In this document: one piece after another, positions 7,745 to 16,872 of the stretch
Numbering within the stretch: position 1 is the first letter of the stretch
Layout: every line of letters starts with the position of its first letter
DNA from: Synechococcus elongatus PCC 11801
Lineage (GTDB): Bacteria > Cyanobacteriota > Cyanobacteriia > Synechococcales > Synechococcaceae
Reading direction: 5' to 3'
DNA length: 64,000 nt
NCBI RefSeq assembly: GCF_003846445.2
Contig: NZ_CP030139.2
Location: 1,612,001 to 1,676,000 of the forward strand
Position numbers and translations under genes: made by a program
The notes under the pieces: model-generated
The model's database searches: none
What the model saw: the letters and a program-made list of their open reading frames with translations, nothing else
Told to the model about the DNA's origin: nothing

Positions 7745-8104
7745 ATGCCCCTCAGTCGCTACAGGCAAGTGGATTGGGCCAACGTGATTGAGGAGATTGC
7801 CGACTTGGGCTAAAGCGAGTGTCGGGCTTTGGTCTCGGCACTTAAGCAGCTGACCCTCCATCACTTGAAAGGGCACTATCAGCCCGATCGCCGCAGTCGC
7901 TGCTGGCAAATTTCGATGGCTCATTAACAGCTTGCAATTGAGCAGCTCTTGGATGAGAGCCCTAGCCTCAAATCACGCCTTGAAGCTGCGATCGAAACTG
8001 GCCTACCTTTGGCAACCTTTCCCGAAACCTGTCTCTACTTGCTGGTGGATCTCCTCAATCCAGAAGTGACTTGGGAAGATGGAAATGATCCCCAGTCAGG
8101 ATAG
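7745..8104 (+). pseudogene. DUF29 family protein interrupted by two in-frame TAA codons
   Basis: The frame from ATG 7745 keeps DUF29 similarity across its length: WANVIEEIADLG, then SECRALVSALKQLTLHHLKGHYQPDRRS, then IEQLLDESPSLKSRLEAAIETGLPLATFPE. It is interrupted by TAA at 7811-7813 and at 7925-7927 with no change of frame. Both stops sit where CAA (Gln) would fit, so two C-to-T changes explain them. DUF29 genes are multicopy in cyanobacteria and their function is unknown. I call it a decayed copy; the natural stop is 8102-8104. Confidence 0.8.
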
Positions 8105-8163
8105 GCAACACAAGAGTCAGGGCTAGAGAGGGCTCACAGACTCGCTTTTGCTCCTGAGCAAAC

Positions 8164-11100
8164 CTATTTCGTTTCGAGCGTAGCGATCGCGTTTGCTGTA
8201 GACAGGATTTGCGACTGCTGATCCCGCATGATCACCTGCCAGTGGGGAGCCGCGATCGCTGGCAGCTCTCGTTCCTGTGCCACCATCAAGCCCTGCTCCA
8301 GAGCAGCACTGATTGCTGTCAGCAGCACTGATTGCTGTTCGTTATCGAGTCCTGCAAAGGGTTCATCCCAGAGGAGCAACGTTCCCGAGCGATTAGGGTG
8401 TTGTGCCAACAGCTGCACCAAACTGAGGCGAATGGCGAGATCTAGGAGACGGGTTTCGCTGTCGGAGCAAGTATTGACCCGGCGATCGCCCTGATCGGTG
8501 TGCAGGCTGAGTTGCAGACCGAGAATGCCGTGATCAGTCGTAATCACCTGCCACTGTAGCGCCCCCTGTCTCCAGCCCAAGCGATCGAGCCAGTCTTGGC
8601 AGCGCGCCTGAAGATGGGGGAGCCATTGGTTTATCAAGGGCACTGTCCAATCGGGGCGATCGCAGAGCGCAGCAAGCTGTTGGGCGGGCTGCCGTTCCTG
8701 TGCGATCAGCTGCAGACGCTCTTGAGTGCGGTGGAGTTGAGCCTGAATGATCCCCGGATCACGAGTCTCGGGCTGTTGGGCGATCGCCTGCTCTTGGCTA
8801 GCTTGCTCTGCTTGTAAGGCTTGAATCTGGGCTTGCAGAGTGGTGATCGCAGTCTGGAGGGTTTGGCGATCATCGGCTGGAGCGATCGCAGCTTGTTGAC
8901 GCAAGCAATCAGTTAACCGCTGTTGCAGCTGCTGGAGGTCGGCTTCCAGTCCGGCCTGTTCAGCCTGCAGCCGAGGCAGGGTCTGCTCTGCCTCTAGCAG
9001 CGCTTGGTAGCGCTCAGCCACCTCCTGTCTCGTAGTGGCGGCTGGGGGAGCCGTCAGACCGCGCAAGGTGGCTTCCACCTGTTGATGCTGGCGCTGCAGC
9101 TGTCGTAAATGCTGACCGAGGGGACTGTCGGGCAGCTGGTTGAGGGCCTGTTGGCGATCGCGGTATTGGACTTCTAAGCGGGCGAGTTCTTGCTGCCAGT
9201 GCTGCTGCTGGGCTTGGGCCGTCTGCAGAGCCGCATAGCGTTCAGCGATCGCCTGCCACTGGTCGATCGCTTGCTGAGCCAGGCTGAGGTCGCGATCGCG
9301 GTAACCCAGATCCTGAATTTGGCGATCGAGCTGCCGCACCCGCCGCTGTAAGTCCGGCGCAAAATCGCCGGCAGCGAGGCTGCGCTCAAGGGTTTGAATC
9401 TGCTGATCGATCTGCTGCAGTTGTTGTGCTTGTTCGGTGTGCGCCAAGAGCTGAGCTTGGAGCTTGCCGCGCTCTTCGAGGGCTTGACTGTAGGGTTCGA
9501 GGTCAATGGCGCGATCGCGATATTCCTGCCGCAGCACCTGAATTTCTCGCTCAGAGACTGCAAATTGCTCGCAGATTACCCAGATTAGGTTTTGGATCTC
9601 AGTCTGCTGCTGTTGATAGCGCTGCTGCACATGCTGCCAATGATCAGCATCCAGCGACTGGTCGCAGAGCGGGCAGGGGCCATGGGGAGCGATCGCATTC
9701 GCCTGAGCCTCCAATTCGGCTAGCTGCGCTTCGTAGTCGCGCTGTCGCGCTTGAAGACGCGCTAGAAAGTTGCGGCGCTCCTGCTGCTTTTCCTGCACTT
9801 GGTCGCGATAGCGCTGGTGTTGCTCCAGTTGCGCAATCGTTTGGCTGACGGCCGTAAGGGCTTGCTCTAGTTCGCTGCGATCGCGGTGCTGCTGTCGAAG
9901 TTGCAAGCGCTGTCCTTGCAAATCTTCCAGATGGGCCTGCAGGCGAATGCGAGCCTGTTCGAGCTGGGCTTGTACCTGTTGCCGCTGATCGAGCAGGGGC
10001 TGAGCCACCGCTTGCCGCTGTTGCGCTTGGGCGAGTTCCTGTCGCGCCTGCTGAAGCTGTTGATAGCCCGCCGCGATCGTGGTTGCCTGTTGTAGCAGCG
10101 GCTCAATCTGGGTTAGCGCCGCTTGGCCCTCCTGCACCTGCTGTTGGAGCACGACGATCGCCTGCTGGTGCTGCAGGACAGTGACATCGTACTGGGCTTG
10201 CACCTGCTGAAGTTGTTCGGTCAAGGCTTGTAGCGCTTCAGTGTGCTGCGACCAGCGGTTGGCTTGCTGCTGGGTGTGCTGCCACTGTTGCCATTCCGCC
10301 CGAATGCTGAGGGCACGAGTCAGGATCTGCTGCGCTTGCGCTTGGCGCTGCTGATTGTCGTCCAGTAAGCGTTGCTGTTCGGCGATCTGCTCCTGTAGCT
10401 GGTGGAGCTGGTAGATCAGAGCTTGGTGATCGCGCTGCTGTTGCTCGGCAGCCCGCCACTGCTGATTCAAGGACTGGAGTTGTTGCACCAGAGCAGCTTG
10501 CTGCTGCTGGAGATCGGATAAGTGCTGGGATCGCTGCGATCGCTCCTGAGCGATCTGCTGCTGTTGCTCAGCTTCCTGCTGCAGCTGTTGCAGTTGGGCT
10601 GCAAACCATTGAGCTTCCGCCTCCAAACTGCGATCGCGATCGCGGGCTGCTAACACGAGCGGCGTGAGTGTTTCCAGTTGCAAGATCTGGACGAGTTGCT
10701 GATAGCGATTGCTAGGCGATCGCCGTACCCAAGGCGATGGCTGTCCTTGGGGCGCATAAACCGTTTGACAAAAGCCCGCATAATCCCAGCCAAGGACTTG
10801 GCTGAGCCGTGCTTGCCTAGCCGTCAGCGTCGGCTGCGCCCAATTGGACCAAGGCTGATCATCATGACTGCGCTGCCAGACCTGGAGGTCAGTCCCTGCT
10901 TGGCGATCGTGCCGCCGTTGCACTCGAAATTGATGTTCGCCCTGCTGAAACTGCAGGCTGACCTGCATTTCGTCCGCAGCACTGTGGATCAGGTCACTGC
11001 TCTCACCGCGTTGACTCTTGCCCCAAAGCCCCCAAGCGATCGCCTCCAGTAGTGCCGTTTTGCCAGTACCAGGAGCCCCAGTCAAAACCACCAGCTGCCG

Positions 11101-11166
11101 ACCGAGTGCGAGATCAGCCTCCCGGTAGCTGAGGAAGTGGTGCAGCTGAAGACGCAGCAGAATCAT
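8164..11166 (-). CDS. sbcC: SbcC/Rad50-like SMC-type ATPase (exonuclease subunit)
   Basis: A 1000-aa ATPase of SMC architecture: Walker A GAPGTGKT at residues 30-37, two very long glutamine-rich coiled coils, a zinc hook CPLC at residues 498-501 exactly in the middle, and Walker B LLLWDEP with Asp934-Glu935 followed by FAGLD. This is the Rad50/SbcC arrangement, which with the SbcD/Mre11 nuclease opens hairpins and processes double-strand breaks. No SbcD gene is adjacent. The ABC signature region (NTCSDSETRLLDLA) departs from the usual SGGE/SGGQ pattern. The start codon lies about 130 nt from the end of the trailing minus-strand PLP gene. Confidence 0.85.
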   Translation of the reverse strand: MILLRLQLHHFLSYREADLALGRQLVVLTGAPGTGKTALLEAIAWGLWGKSQRGESSDLIHSAADEMQVSLQFQQGEHQFRVQRRHDRQAGTDLQVWQRSHDDQPWSNWAQPTLTARQARLSQVLGWDYAGFCQTVYAPQGQPSPWVRRSPSNRYQQLVQILQLETLTPLVLAARDRDRSLEAEAQWFAAQLQQLQQEAEQQQQIAQERSQRSQHLSDLQQQQAALVQQLQSLNQQWRAAEQQQRDHQALIYQLHQLQEQIAEQQRLLDDNQQRQAQAQQILTRALSIRAEWQQWQHTQQQANRWSQHTEALQALTEQLQQVQAQYDVTVLQHQQAIVVLQQQVQEGQAALTQIEPLLQQATTIAAGYQQLQQARQELAQAQQRQAVAQPLLDQRQQVQAQLEQARIRLQAHLEDLQGQRLQLRQQHRDRSELEQALTAVSQTIAQLEQHQRYRDQVQEKQQERRNFLARLQARQRDYEAQLAELEAQANAIAPHGPCPLCDQSLDADHWQHVQQRYQQQQTEIQNLIWVICEQFAVSEREIQVLRQEYRDRAIDLEPYSQALEERGKLQAQLLAHTEQAQQLQQIDQQIQTLERSLAAGDFAPDLQRRVRQLDRQIQDLGYRDRDLSLAQQAIDQWQAIAERYAALQTAQAQQQHWQQELARLEVQYRDRQQALNQLPDSPLGQHLRQLQRQHQQVEATLRGLTAPPAATTRQEVAERYQALLEAEQTLPRLQAEQAGLEADLQQLQQRLTDCLRQQAAIAPADDRQTLQTAITTLQAQIQALQAEQASQEQAIAQQPETRDPGIIQAQLHRTQERLQLIAQERQPAQQLAALCDRPDWTVPLINQWLPHLQARCQDWLDRLGWRQGALQWQVITTDHGILGLQLSLHTDQGDRRVNTCSDSETRLLDLAIRLSLVQLLAQHPNRSGTLLLWDEPFAGLDNEQQSVLLTAISAALEQGLMVAQERELPAIAAPHWQVIMRDQQSQILSTANAIATLETK

Positions 11167-11212
11167 GCCAACGGCAGTAGGCGAAGCTTGCCCTGTAGTC
11201 TAGCGATCGCTT

Positions 11213-12448
11213 TCAAGCCGGACCGATCGCAGCGATTGCAGCTTCCAAGGCGATCGCAACCTGTGCATGGTGGCTGCCCCCTTGGCAAAAGACAGTGTAC
11301 GGTTCGCGCAGAGGTCCATCGGCGGAAAACTCCGAGGTGCTGCCATCAATGAAGGTACCGCCAGCCATCACGAGATCGCTTTCGTAGCCTGGCATCGGTG
11401 CGGGTACGGGGTCGAGATAGGCCCCGATTGGAGAATGCTGCTGAATCGCCCGACAAAAGGCAATCAGTTTTTCGGCACTGCCTAAACGAACTGCCTGAAT
11501 CACATCGCGGCGGGGTTCCCATGGGTCGGGTTGCACCGGATAGCCGAGGCGATCGCATACCCAAGCAATCAAGTGGCTACCCTTCATCGCCTCAGCGACC
11601 ATTTGCGGGGCAAGGAACAAGCCCTGAAACAGCAACCGATTTTGGTCAAAGGTGGCACCACCACTGCTACCAATGCCGGGAGCGGTCAAGCGGCAGGCCG
11701 CTGCTTCCACCAAGTCAGCTCGCCCCGCTACATAGCCACCGGCTGGTGCGATGGTGCCGCCTGGATTTTTGATCAGCGACCCGGCCATCAGATCCGCGCC
11801 GACCATCGTCGGTTCGCGGGTTTCGATAAATTCGCCATAGCAGTTGTCGACAAAGCAGACCGTGTCAGGGTTTTGTGACTTGACTAGATCCACAATCCGC
11901 GCAATGTCATCAATACTGAGGCTGCGTCGCCAAGAATAGCCACAGGAGCGCTGAATTAAGGCAAGGCGAGTGTTGGGGCGAATTGCTGTTGCCAGTGCTT
12001 GCCAATCGATCTCACCAGACTCTGTCAGGGCTAGTTCCCGGTAGCTCACCCCAAAATCCTTGAGGGATCCTTGGCCTTCACCACGAGTGCCAATCACTTC
12101 TTCCAAGGTGTCGTAAGGAGCACCCGCGATCGCTAAAAGCTCATCCCCAGGCCGCAAAACGCCATAAAGTGCAGCGGCGATCGCATGGGTTCCAGAGACA
12201 AACTGGATCCTGACCGCTGCAGCTTCGGCTCCGAATACGCGAGCATAGAGACGGTCGAGGGTTTCCCGCCCAAGATCATCGTGGCCATAGCCACTAACCC
12301 CCGCGAAGTGATGAACGCCGACCCGCTCGGCCCGAAACGCTTCCAAAACCCGTCCTAGGTTTTCCTTGACCTGAACGTCAAGACCGACAAAAATCTGTAG
12401 CAGCTCTGCTTCTGCTTCAGAAACAAGCTGGGGAGTGATCATTTCCAT
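11213..12448 (-). CDS. methionine gamma-lyase-family PLP enzyme ('aluminium resistance' protein family)
   Basis: 411 aa, fold-type I PLP enzyme of the PF06838 Met_gamma_lyase group often annotated as aluminium resistance protein. Visible features are VSGTHAIAAALYGVLRPGD (cofactor phosphate loop), CFVDNCYGEF with the PLP-ring Asp, and the lysine in MAGSLIKNPGG that should form the Schiff base. The C-terminus FCQGGSHHAQVAIALEAA is typical of the group. Its true substrate in cyanobacteria is not established. ATG at 12448 or 12442 could start it; GAGG directly upstream favours the second. It is divergent from desC with only 84 bp between them. Confidence 0.85.
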   Translation of the reverse strand: MEMITPQLVSEAEAELLQIFVGLDVQVKENLGRVLEAFRAERVGVHHFAGVSGYGHDDLGRETLDRLYARVFGAEAAAVRIQFVSGTHAIAAALYGVLRPGDELLAIAGAPYDTLEEVIGTRGEGQGSLKDFGVSYRELALTESGEIDWQALATAIRPNTRLALIQRSCGYSWRRSLSIDDIARIVDLVKSQNPDTVCFVDNCYGEFIETREPTMVGADLMAGSLIKNPGGTIAPAGGYVAGRADLVEAAACRLTAPGIGSSGGATFDQNRLLFQGLFLAPQMVAEAMKGSHLIAWVCDRLGYPVQPDPWEPRRDVIQAVRLGSAEKLIAFCRAIQQHSPIGAYLDPVPAPMPGYESDLVMAGGTFIDGSTSEFSADGPLREPYTVFCQGGSHHAQVAIALEAAIAAIGPA

Positions 12449-12532
12449 GCCTCAGCGGTTTAACTTCAAAGTGCGATTGACGGACGAAAAGCAGCTCAAA
12501 GGCTGAATTGATTTAGAACTCGACACCGCTGA

Positions 12533-13369
12533 ATGACCCTTGCTATCCGACCCAAGCTTGCCTTCAACTGGCCGACCGCCCTGTTCATGGTCGCCATTCA
12601 CATTGGAGCACTGTTAGCGTTCCTGCCGGCCAACTTTAATTGGCCTGCTGTGGGCGTGATGGTTGCGCTGTATTACATTACCGGTTGTTTTGGCATCACC
12701 CTAGGCTGGCACCGGCTAATTTCGCACCGCAGCTTTGAAGTTCCCAAATGGCTGGAATATCTGCTTGTGCTGTGCGGCACGCTGGCGATGCAACACGGCC
12801 CGATTGAGTGGATTGGCCTGCACCGCCACCATCACTTGCATTCTGACCAAGACGTCGATCACCACGATTCCAACAAAGGCTTCCTCTGGAGCCATTTTTT
12901 GTGGATGATCTACGAAATTCCGGCTCGCAAAGAAGTCGATAAGTTTACGAAGGATATCGCTAACGATCCGGTCTATCGCTTCTGCAACAACTACTTCTTC
13001 GGCATCCAGGTACTGTTGGCCGTTCTGCTCTATGCCTGGGGCGAAGCGTGGGTTGGTAACGGCTGGTCCTTTGTCATCTGGGGCATCTTCGTGCGCTTGG
13101 TGGTGGTCTACCACGTCACTTGGCTGGTAAATAGTGCCACCCACAAGTTTGGCTACCGCTCCCATGAGTCGGGCGATAAGTCTACTAACTGCTGGTGGGT
13201 TGCACTGTTGGCCTTTGGTGAAGGCTGGCACAACAACCACCATGCCTACCAATACTCAGCCCGTCATGGTTTGCAGTGGTGGGAATTTGACCTGACTTGG
13301 TTGATCATCTGCGGTCTGAAGAAGGTGGGTCTGGCTCGCAAGATTAAAGTGGCGTCGCCGAATAACTAA
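12533..13369 (+). CDS. desC: delta-9 acyl-lipid desaturase
   Basis: Introduces the first double bond at position 9 of membrane fatty acids, using ferredoxin, in thylakoid and plasma membranes. All three histidine boxes of the di-iron site are present: HRLISH at residues 60-65, HRHHH at 97-101 and HNNHH at 233-237. Hydrophobic segments at residues 14-55 and 150-200 give the usual four-helix membrane topology. 278 aa is the normal length. S. elongatus-type strains contain only monounsaturated lipids, so this would be a key determinant of membrane fluidity. A strong intrinsic terminator follows at 13397. Confidence 0.95.
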   Translation: MTLAIRPKLAFNWPTALFMVAIHIGALLAFLPANFNWPAVGVMVALYYITGCFGITLGWHRLISHRSFEVPKWLEYLLVLCGTLAMQHGPIEWIGLHRHHHLHSDQDVDHHDSNKGFLWSHFLWMIYEIPARKEVDKFTKDIANDPVYRFCNNYFFGIQVLLAVLLYAWGEAWVGNGWSFVIWGIFVRLVVVYHVTWLVNSATHKFGYRSHESGDKSTNCWWVALLAFGEGWHNNHHAYQYSARHGLQWWEFDLTWLIICGLKKVGLARKIKVASPNN

Positions 13370-13396
13370 TCGCACTCAAACTGTTGATTTGAATCG

Positions 13397-13430
13397 CCCC
13401 TGATGAAGTATCGTCAGGGGTTGTTTTCTT
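13397..13430 (+). terminator. intrinsic terminator of desC
   Basis: CCCCTGATGA (13397-13406) pairs with TCGTCAGGGG (13411-13420) through ten positions with one wobble, around the loop AGTA, and is followed by TTGTTTTCTT. It lies 28 bases after the desC stop. Confidence 0.9.
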
Positions 13431-13476
13431 ATCCGATAGTTGGAAGAGGAGCTGGGATCTGGACAGGAATTCTGCT

Positions 13477-14037
13477 TTAGAGGGGCTTGGACAGAAAGAG
13501 GCGCCAAGAGCCACCAGTGATCCAGGCTTGCCAAGTGCGATCGCGTTTTTGCAGGCTGTAGCCCTGCTTGGCATAGAGCGATCGCGCCCGATAGTTGCTC
13601 TCCAGAACATGCAGGTAAACCTGCGGGCTGCCCCAAGCTTGGGCGGTTTGTTCGGCATGACGGAGGAGTTGGCTGGCGAGTCCTTGGCGTCGCCAAGCCT
13701 CAGCAACGGCCAGATTGGAGCAATAGGGATAGGCGGTTTGCCAGGGCCAATCCTGTTTGAGTTCCAGCTCAATGACACCAGCGATCGCACCATCGGCGAT
13801 CGCGATCCAGCAGTCGTAGCCGGACTTGCGGCGCTGTAGCCGCTGCTTGAGGTCGGATTGAATACTCAGATAAAGCAGCCAGTAGAGCCAGCTATCCGTG
13901 CCGAGATGGCGATGAAAACTAGCCGAGAGCAATTTTGCGATCGCTTCTCGGTCATCAAGCTGAGCAGGACGAAATTCAATCTGGGCAGGCAAAGGACGGT
14001 GGTGAAAGCCCTTCTGATTGTAGAGACCTGACTCCAC
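13477..14037 (-). CDS. GNAT-family N-acetyltransferase
   Basis: 186 aa with the GNAT core: [18 protein letters not shown] at the N-terminus, then the acetyl-CoA pyrophosphate loop [13 protein letters not shown] (the R-x2-G-x-A pattern), and the late [20 protein letters not shown] motif. That ending is typical of RimI-like acetyltransferases, but the substrate (protein amino group or small molecule) cannot be read from the sequence. It is convergent with desC and divergent from rplI. Confidence 0.82.
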   Translation of the reverse strand: MESGLYNQKGFHHRPLPAQIEFRPAQLDDREAIAKLLSASFHRHLGTDSWLYWLLYLSIQSDLKQRLQRRKSGYDCWIAIADGAIAGVIELELKQDWPWQTAYPYCSNLAVAEAWRRQGLASQLLRHAEQTAQAWGSPQVYLHVLESNYRARSLYAKQGYSLQKRDRTWQAWITGGSWRLFLSKPL

Positions 14038-14185
14038 AGAAACCGTTCAATTCGTGCGATCGCTCTCGAAAACCGAGCGACTTTGCGTCATAATATGCGT
14101 TTGCGGGTTCACTACCGCTCTCAATCAGTGTGCGTTGCTAAACGCTGTTTTGATGCAGCTACCAGTAACACGCTCACATTCAGAC

Positions 14186-14206
14186 AGAAACCGTTCTGCG
14201 GTTTCT
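14186..14206 (+). promoter_or_regulatory. stem-loop in the rplI leader
   Basis: AGAAACCG (14186-14193) pairs perfectly with CGGTTTCT (14199-14206) around TTCTG. It lies about 120 bases before the rplI start, in a stretch without a gene from 14038 to 14326. No run of T follows, so antitermination or a structured mRNA leader is more likely than a terminator. Confidence 0.4.
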
Positions 14207-14326
14207 TTGCTCGCCGAGGGAACCACTCACACTCCCGACGAAGCGAGAGTCTCCGGACTAAGGCTTCATCACAGAAAGCGACAGGCCGGGAAGTGTCCAG
14301 AAGGATTAGCCCACGGAATTGCAGTC

Positions 14327-14785
14327 ATGGCCAAGCGAGTTCAAGTCGTTCTCAGTCAAGATGTCTACAAATTGGGGCGCGATGGCGACCTCGTAGAAGT
14401 TGCACCGGGCTATGCTCGCAACTTCTTGCTGCCCCAAGGCTTAGCGCAACCGGTGACCCGCGGTGTGCTCAAGCAGGTTGAATTCCGCCGTGCTCGTGAA
14501 GCGGCTCGCTTGGTGGCTGAGAAAGAAGCTGCCGTCGCTCGCAAAACTGCGCTGGAAACCATCGGCCGCTTTGTGATCAAGAAGCAAGTTGGCGAAGGCG
14601 AAGCGATCTTCGGGACTGTCACCAATGGTGATGTAGCTGAAGCAATCCAAGTGGCGACCACCCAAGAAGTGGATCGTCGCGAAATCACCTTGCCGGAAAT
14701 CCACAAGCTGGGCTTCTACAAAGTGCAAGTCAAACTGCACGCTGATGTGACCGCTGAAGTCGAAATTCAAGTCGCAGCACTCTAG
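14327..14785 (+). CDS. rplI: 50S ribosomal protein L9
   Basis: 152 aa, full-length bL9: [38 protein letters not shown] is the N-terminal rRNA-binding domain with the invariant GYARNFL motif, followed by the long connecting helix and the C-terminal domain ([27 protein letters not shown]). L9 binds 23S rRNA near the L1 stalk and supports reading-frame fidelity. ATG 14327 gives the family N-terminus; the frame stays open upstream to 14054 but that extension has no L9 similarity. A terminator follows directly. Confidence 0.96.
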   Translation: MAKRVQVVLSQDVYKLGRDGDLVEVAPGYARNFLLPQGLAQPVTRGVLKQVEFRRAREAARLVAEKEAAVARKTALETIGRFVIKKQVGEGEAIFGTVTNGDVAEAIQVATTQEVDRREITLPEIHKLGFYKVQVKLHADVTAEVEIQVAAL

Positions 14786-14813
14786 TCTCGACTGAATCTC
14801 TAAATTTCAATGG

Positions 14814-14842
14814 GGCTGACTCGAATCGGGTCAGCCTTTTTT
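14814..14842 (+). terminator. intrinsic terminator of rplI
   Basis: GGCTGAC (14814-14820) and GTCAGCC (14830-14836) form a perfect 7-bp stem followed by TTTTTT (14837-14842). The 3' arm contains the stop codon of the convergent cysteine desulfurase gene. Confidence 0.9.
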
Positions 14843-15997
14843 GTGGCTCGTGAGGCGCGATCGCTCGGCTTGAATCGCAGAGATCAAAATCTCCAGCGTG
14901 CGATCGATCTCCTCGGCAGTGGTGAAGCGGCCTAGACCAATCCGCAGCGAGGCACGAGCGAGGTCGGGCGATCGCCCGATCGCAGTCAGCACGTGGGAAG
15001 GCTCGGCATTGCCAGAACTACAGGCTGAACCCGAGGAAACCGCGATCGCTGCTCGAAGTCGCTGGATGAGGCGACTGGGATCGATGCCTTCGATGCTGAA
15101 GTTGAGGTTGCCGGGCAGGCGTTGTTGGTCATCGCCGTTGAGATGCAGTCCACCGATCGCCTGCAGTTCTTGCCAGAGGCGATCGCGCAAGGTCTGTAGC
15201 CGGATCGATTCGGTGGATTGTTCGGCAACTGCTAGTTCCGCAGCTTTGGCAAAACCAACAATCAGAGCCGGTGCAAGCGTTCCGGCTCGGAGTCCTTGTT
15301 CCTGACTGCCGCCGTGCATTTGTGGCGCGATCGCTAGGCCCGAGCGCCGGTATAGCAACCCAATTCCTTTGGGGCCATAGACTTTGTGGCTGCTGAGCGA
15401 GAGCAGATCGACGTTGAGGTCATGGACGTTGAGCGGAATCCGCCCGAGGGCTTGCGCTGCATCGCAGTGGAAAACCACCCCGCGATCGCGACAGAGGGCT
15501 CCGATTTCTGCGATTGGTTGCAGCACGCCAATCTCGTTGTTGGCCGCCATCACGGAAACCAGAATTGTGTCGGGACGGAGGGCGTTGGCGACTTGCTCAA
15601 CGCTGATCAACCCTTGGGAATCGACGGGTAAGACGGTCAGTTGAAAGCCCAGCGATTCCAAGTAGCGACAGGGAGCCAGCACGGCTTGATGCTCCGTCGC
15701 CACAGCGATCAGGTGCCGGCCCTTCTGATGTTGCGCTTCGGCCACACCTTTGATCGCTAGATTGTTGGCTTCCGTGGCACCACTGCAAAAGATCAGCTCC
15801 TCGGGTTGTGCCGCGATCGCCGTTGCCAGAGTTTCCCGCGCGACTTGTACGGCTGCCGCCGCTTCGAGGCCATAGCGATGACTGCGGCTGGCGGGATTGC
15901 CAAACTGCTCGCTCCAAAACGGCTGCATCGCAGTGACCACCCGCGAATCGACGGGCGTGGTGGCGTGATAGTCCAAATAAATGGGATTCTGCGACAT
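14831..15997 (-). CDS. cysteine desulfurase (NifS/IscS family)
   Basis: PLP enzyme that removes sulfur from cysteine for Fe-S cluster and other sulfur cofactors. N-terminus IYLDYHATTPVD, cofactor Asp in FHCDAAQALG, the PLP lysine in SLSSHKVYGPKG, and the persulfide cysteine in SSGSACSSG are all present, so the protein should be active. 388 aa and the short SGSACSSG loop indicate the class I (NifS/IscS) rather than SufS type. Its neighbourhood to the hydrogenase operon (divergent, 158 bp apart) makes Fe-S supply for HoxU/HoxY conceivable, but no sequence evidence shows this. Confidence 0.92.
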   Translation of the reverse strand: MSQNPIYLDYHATTPVDSRVVTAMQPFWSEQFGNPASRSHRYGLEAAAAVQVARETLATAIAAQPEELIFCSGATEANNLAIKGVAEAQHQKGRHLIAVATEHQAVLAPCRYLESLGFQLTVLPVDSQGLISVEQVANALRPDTILVSVMAANNEIGVLQPIAEIGALCRDRGVVFHCDAAQALGRIPLNVHDLNVDLLSLSSHKVYGPKGIGLLYRRSGLAIAPQMHGGSQEQGLRAGTLAPALIVGFAKAAELAVAEQSTESIRLQTLRDRLWQELQAIGGLHLNGDDQQRLPGNLNFSIEGIDPSRLIQRLRAAIAVSSGSACSSGNAEPSHVLTAIGRSPDLARASLRIGLGRFTTAEEIDRTLEILISAIQAERSRLTSHKKG

Positions 15998-16155
15998 CCA
16001 TTCCGCTCCTGCCCCCGATCTCTAGTCTGCAAGGGACAGGGGCGATCGCGAATCTAAAGCCTCTGTTTCAGTTTTGGACGCTCAGAGCTAGCACTGGGCA
16101 GGATAGAGGCGACTGGCCTCCTGTGGGTCAGGCATTCCCTGCGGTGACTCCGCCT

Positions 16156-16872
16156 ATGTCTGTCGTCACCTTACAGATTGATGATCAAGAGCTAGCAGCC
16201 AACGTTGGCCAAACCGTGCTGCAAGTGGCTCGTGAGGCTGGGATTCCGATTCCGACGCTTTGCCATCTCCAAGGGGTGAGTGACGTTGGCGCTTGTCGCC
16301 TCTGTGTCGTCGAAGTGGCAGGTTCGCCGAAGCTGCAACCGGCCTGTCTACTGCCAGTCAGCGAAGGCTTGGTGGTCAACACGCGATCGCCACGCCTTGA
16401 AAGCTACCGCCGCCAGATCGTCGAGCTGTTTTTTGCAGAAGGTAATCACGTCTGTGCGATCTGTGTCGCCAATGGCAACTGTGAGCTGCAAGATGCCGCG
16501 ATCGCTGTCGGCATGGATCACAGCCGCTATCCCTATCGCTATCCCAAGCGAGATGTGGATCTGTCCCACCGCTTCTTTGGGCTGGATCACAACCGCTGCA
16601 TTCTCTGCACGCGCTGCGTTCGCGTCTGCGACGAGATCGAAGGGGCGCACGTCTGGGACGTGGCGATGCGAGGTGAGCATTGCCGGATTATCGCGGGCAT
16701 GGATCAGCCCTGGGGTGAAGTCGATGCCTGCACGAACTGCGGTAAGTGCATTGATGCCTGCCCGACTGGTGCACTCTTCCACAAGGGCGAAACTACTGGC
16801 GAAATTAGCCGCGATCGCGACAAGTTGGCCTTCCTAGCCCAAGCCCGAGGACAGCAGCGATGGACAAGATAA
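16156..16872 (+). CDS. hoxU: bidirectional NAD-reducing hydrogenase diaphorase subunit HoxU
   Basis: Electron-transfer subunit between the flavin subunit HoxF and the hydrogenase small subunit HoxY, related to the N-terminal part of complex I NuoG. Cys36, Cys47, Cys50 and Cys64 bind the [2Fe-2S] cluster; HVCAICVANGNC follows as the His-Cys3 site; CILCTRCVRVC and CTNCGKCIDACP bind [4Fe-4S] clusters. I place the start at ATG 16156 (MSVVTLQIDDQE), giving 238 aa as in other cyanobacteria; an upstream GTG at 16123 would add 11 residues. It is the first gene of the hox-hyp cluster and overlaps hoxY by 13 nt. Confidence 0.95.
   Translation: MSVVTLQIDDQELAANVGQTVLQVAREAGIPIPTLCHLQGVSDVGACRLCVVEVAGSPKLQPACLLPVSEGLVVNTRSPRLESYRRQIVELFFAEGNHVCAICVANGNCELQDAAIAVGMDHSRYPYRYPKRDVDLSHRFFGLDHNRCILCTRCVRVCDEIEGAHVWDVAMRGEHCRIIAGMDQPWGEVDACTNCGKCIDACPTGALFHKGETTGEISRDRDKLAFLAQARGQQRWTR

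Noticed and set aside
14216-14245. Resemblance of GAACCACTCACACTCCC in the rplI leader to the Yfr1 small-RNA core ACUCCUCACAC
   Set aside because: The match is partial, the flanking Yfr1 terminator is missing, and Yfr1 in this lineage is, as far as I recall, located near trxA/guaB.
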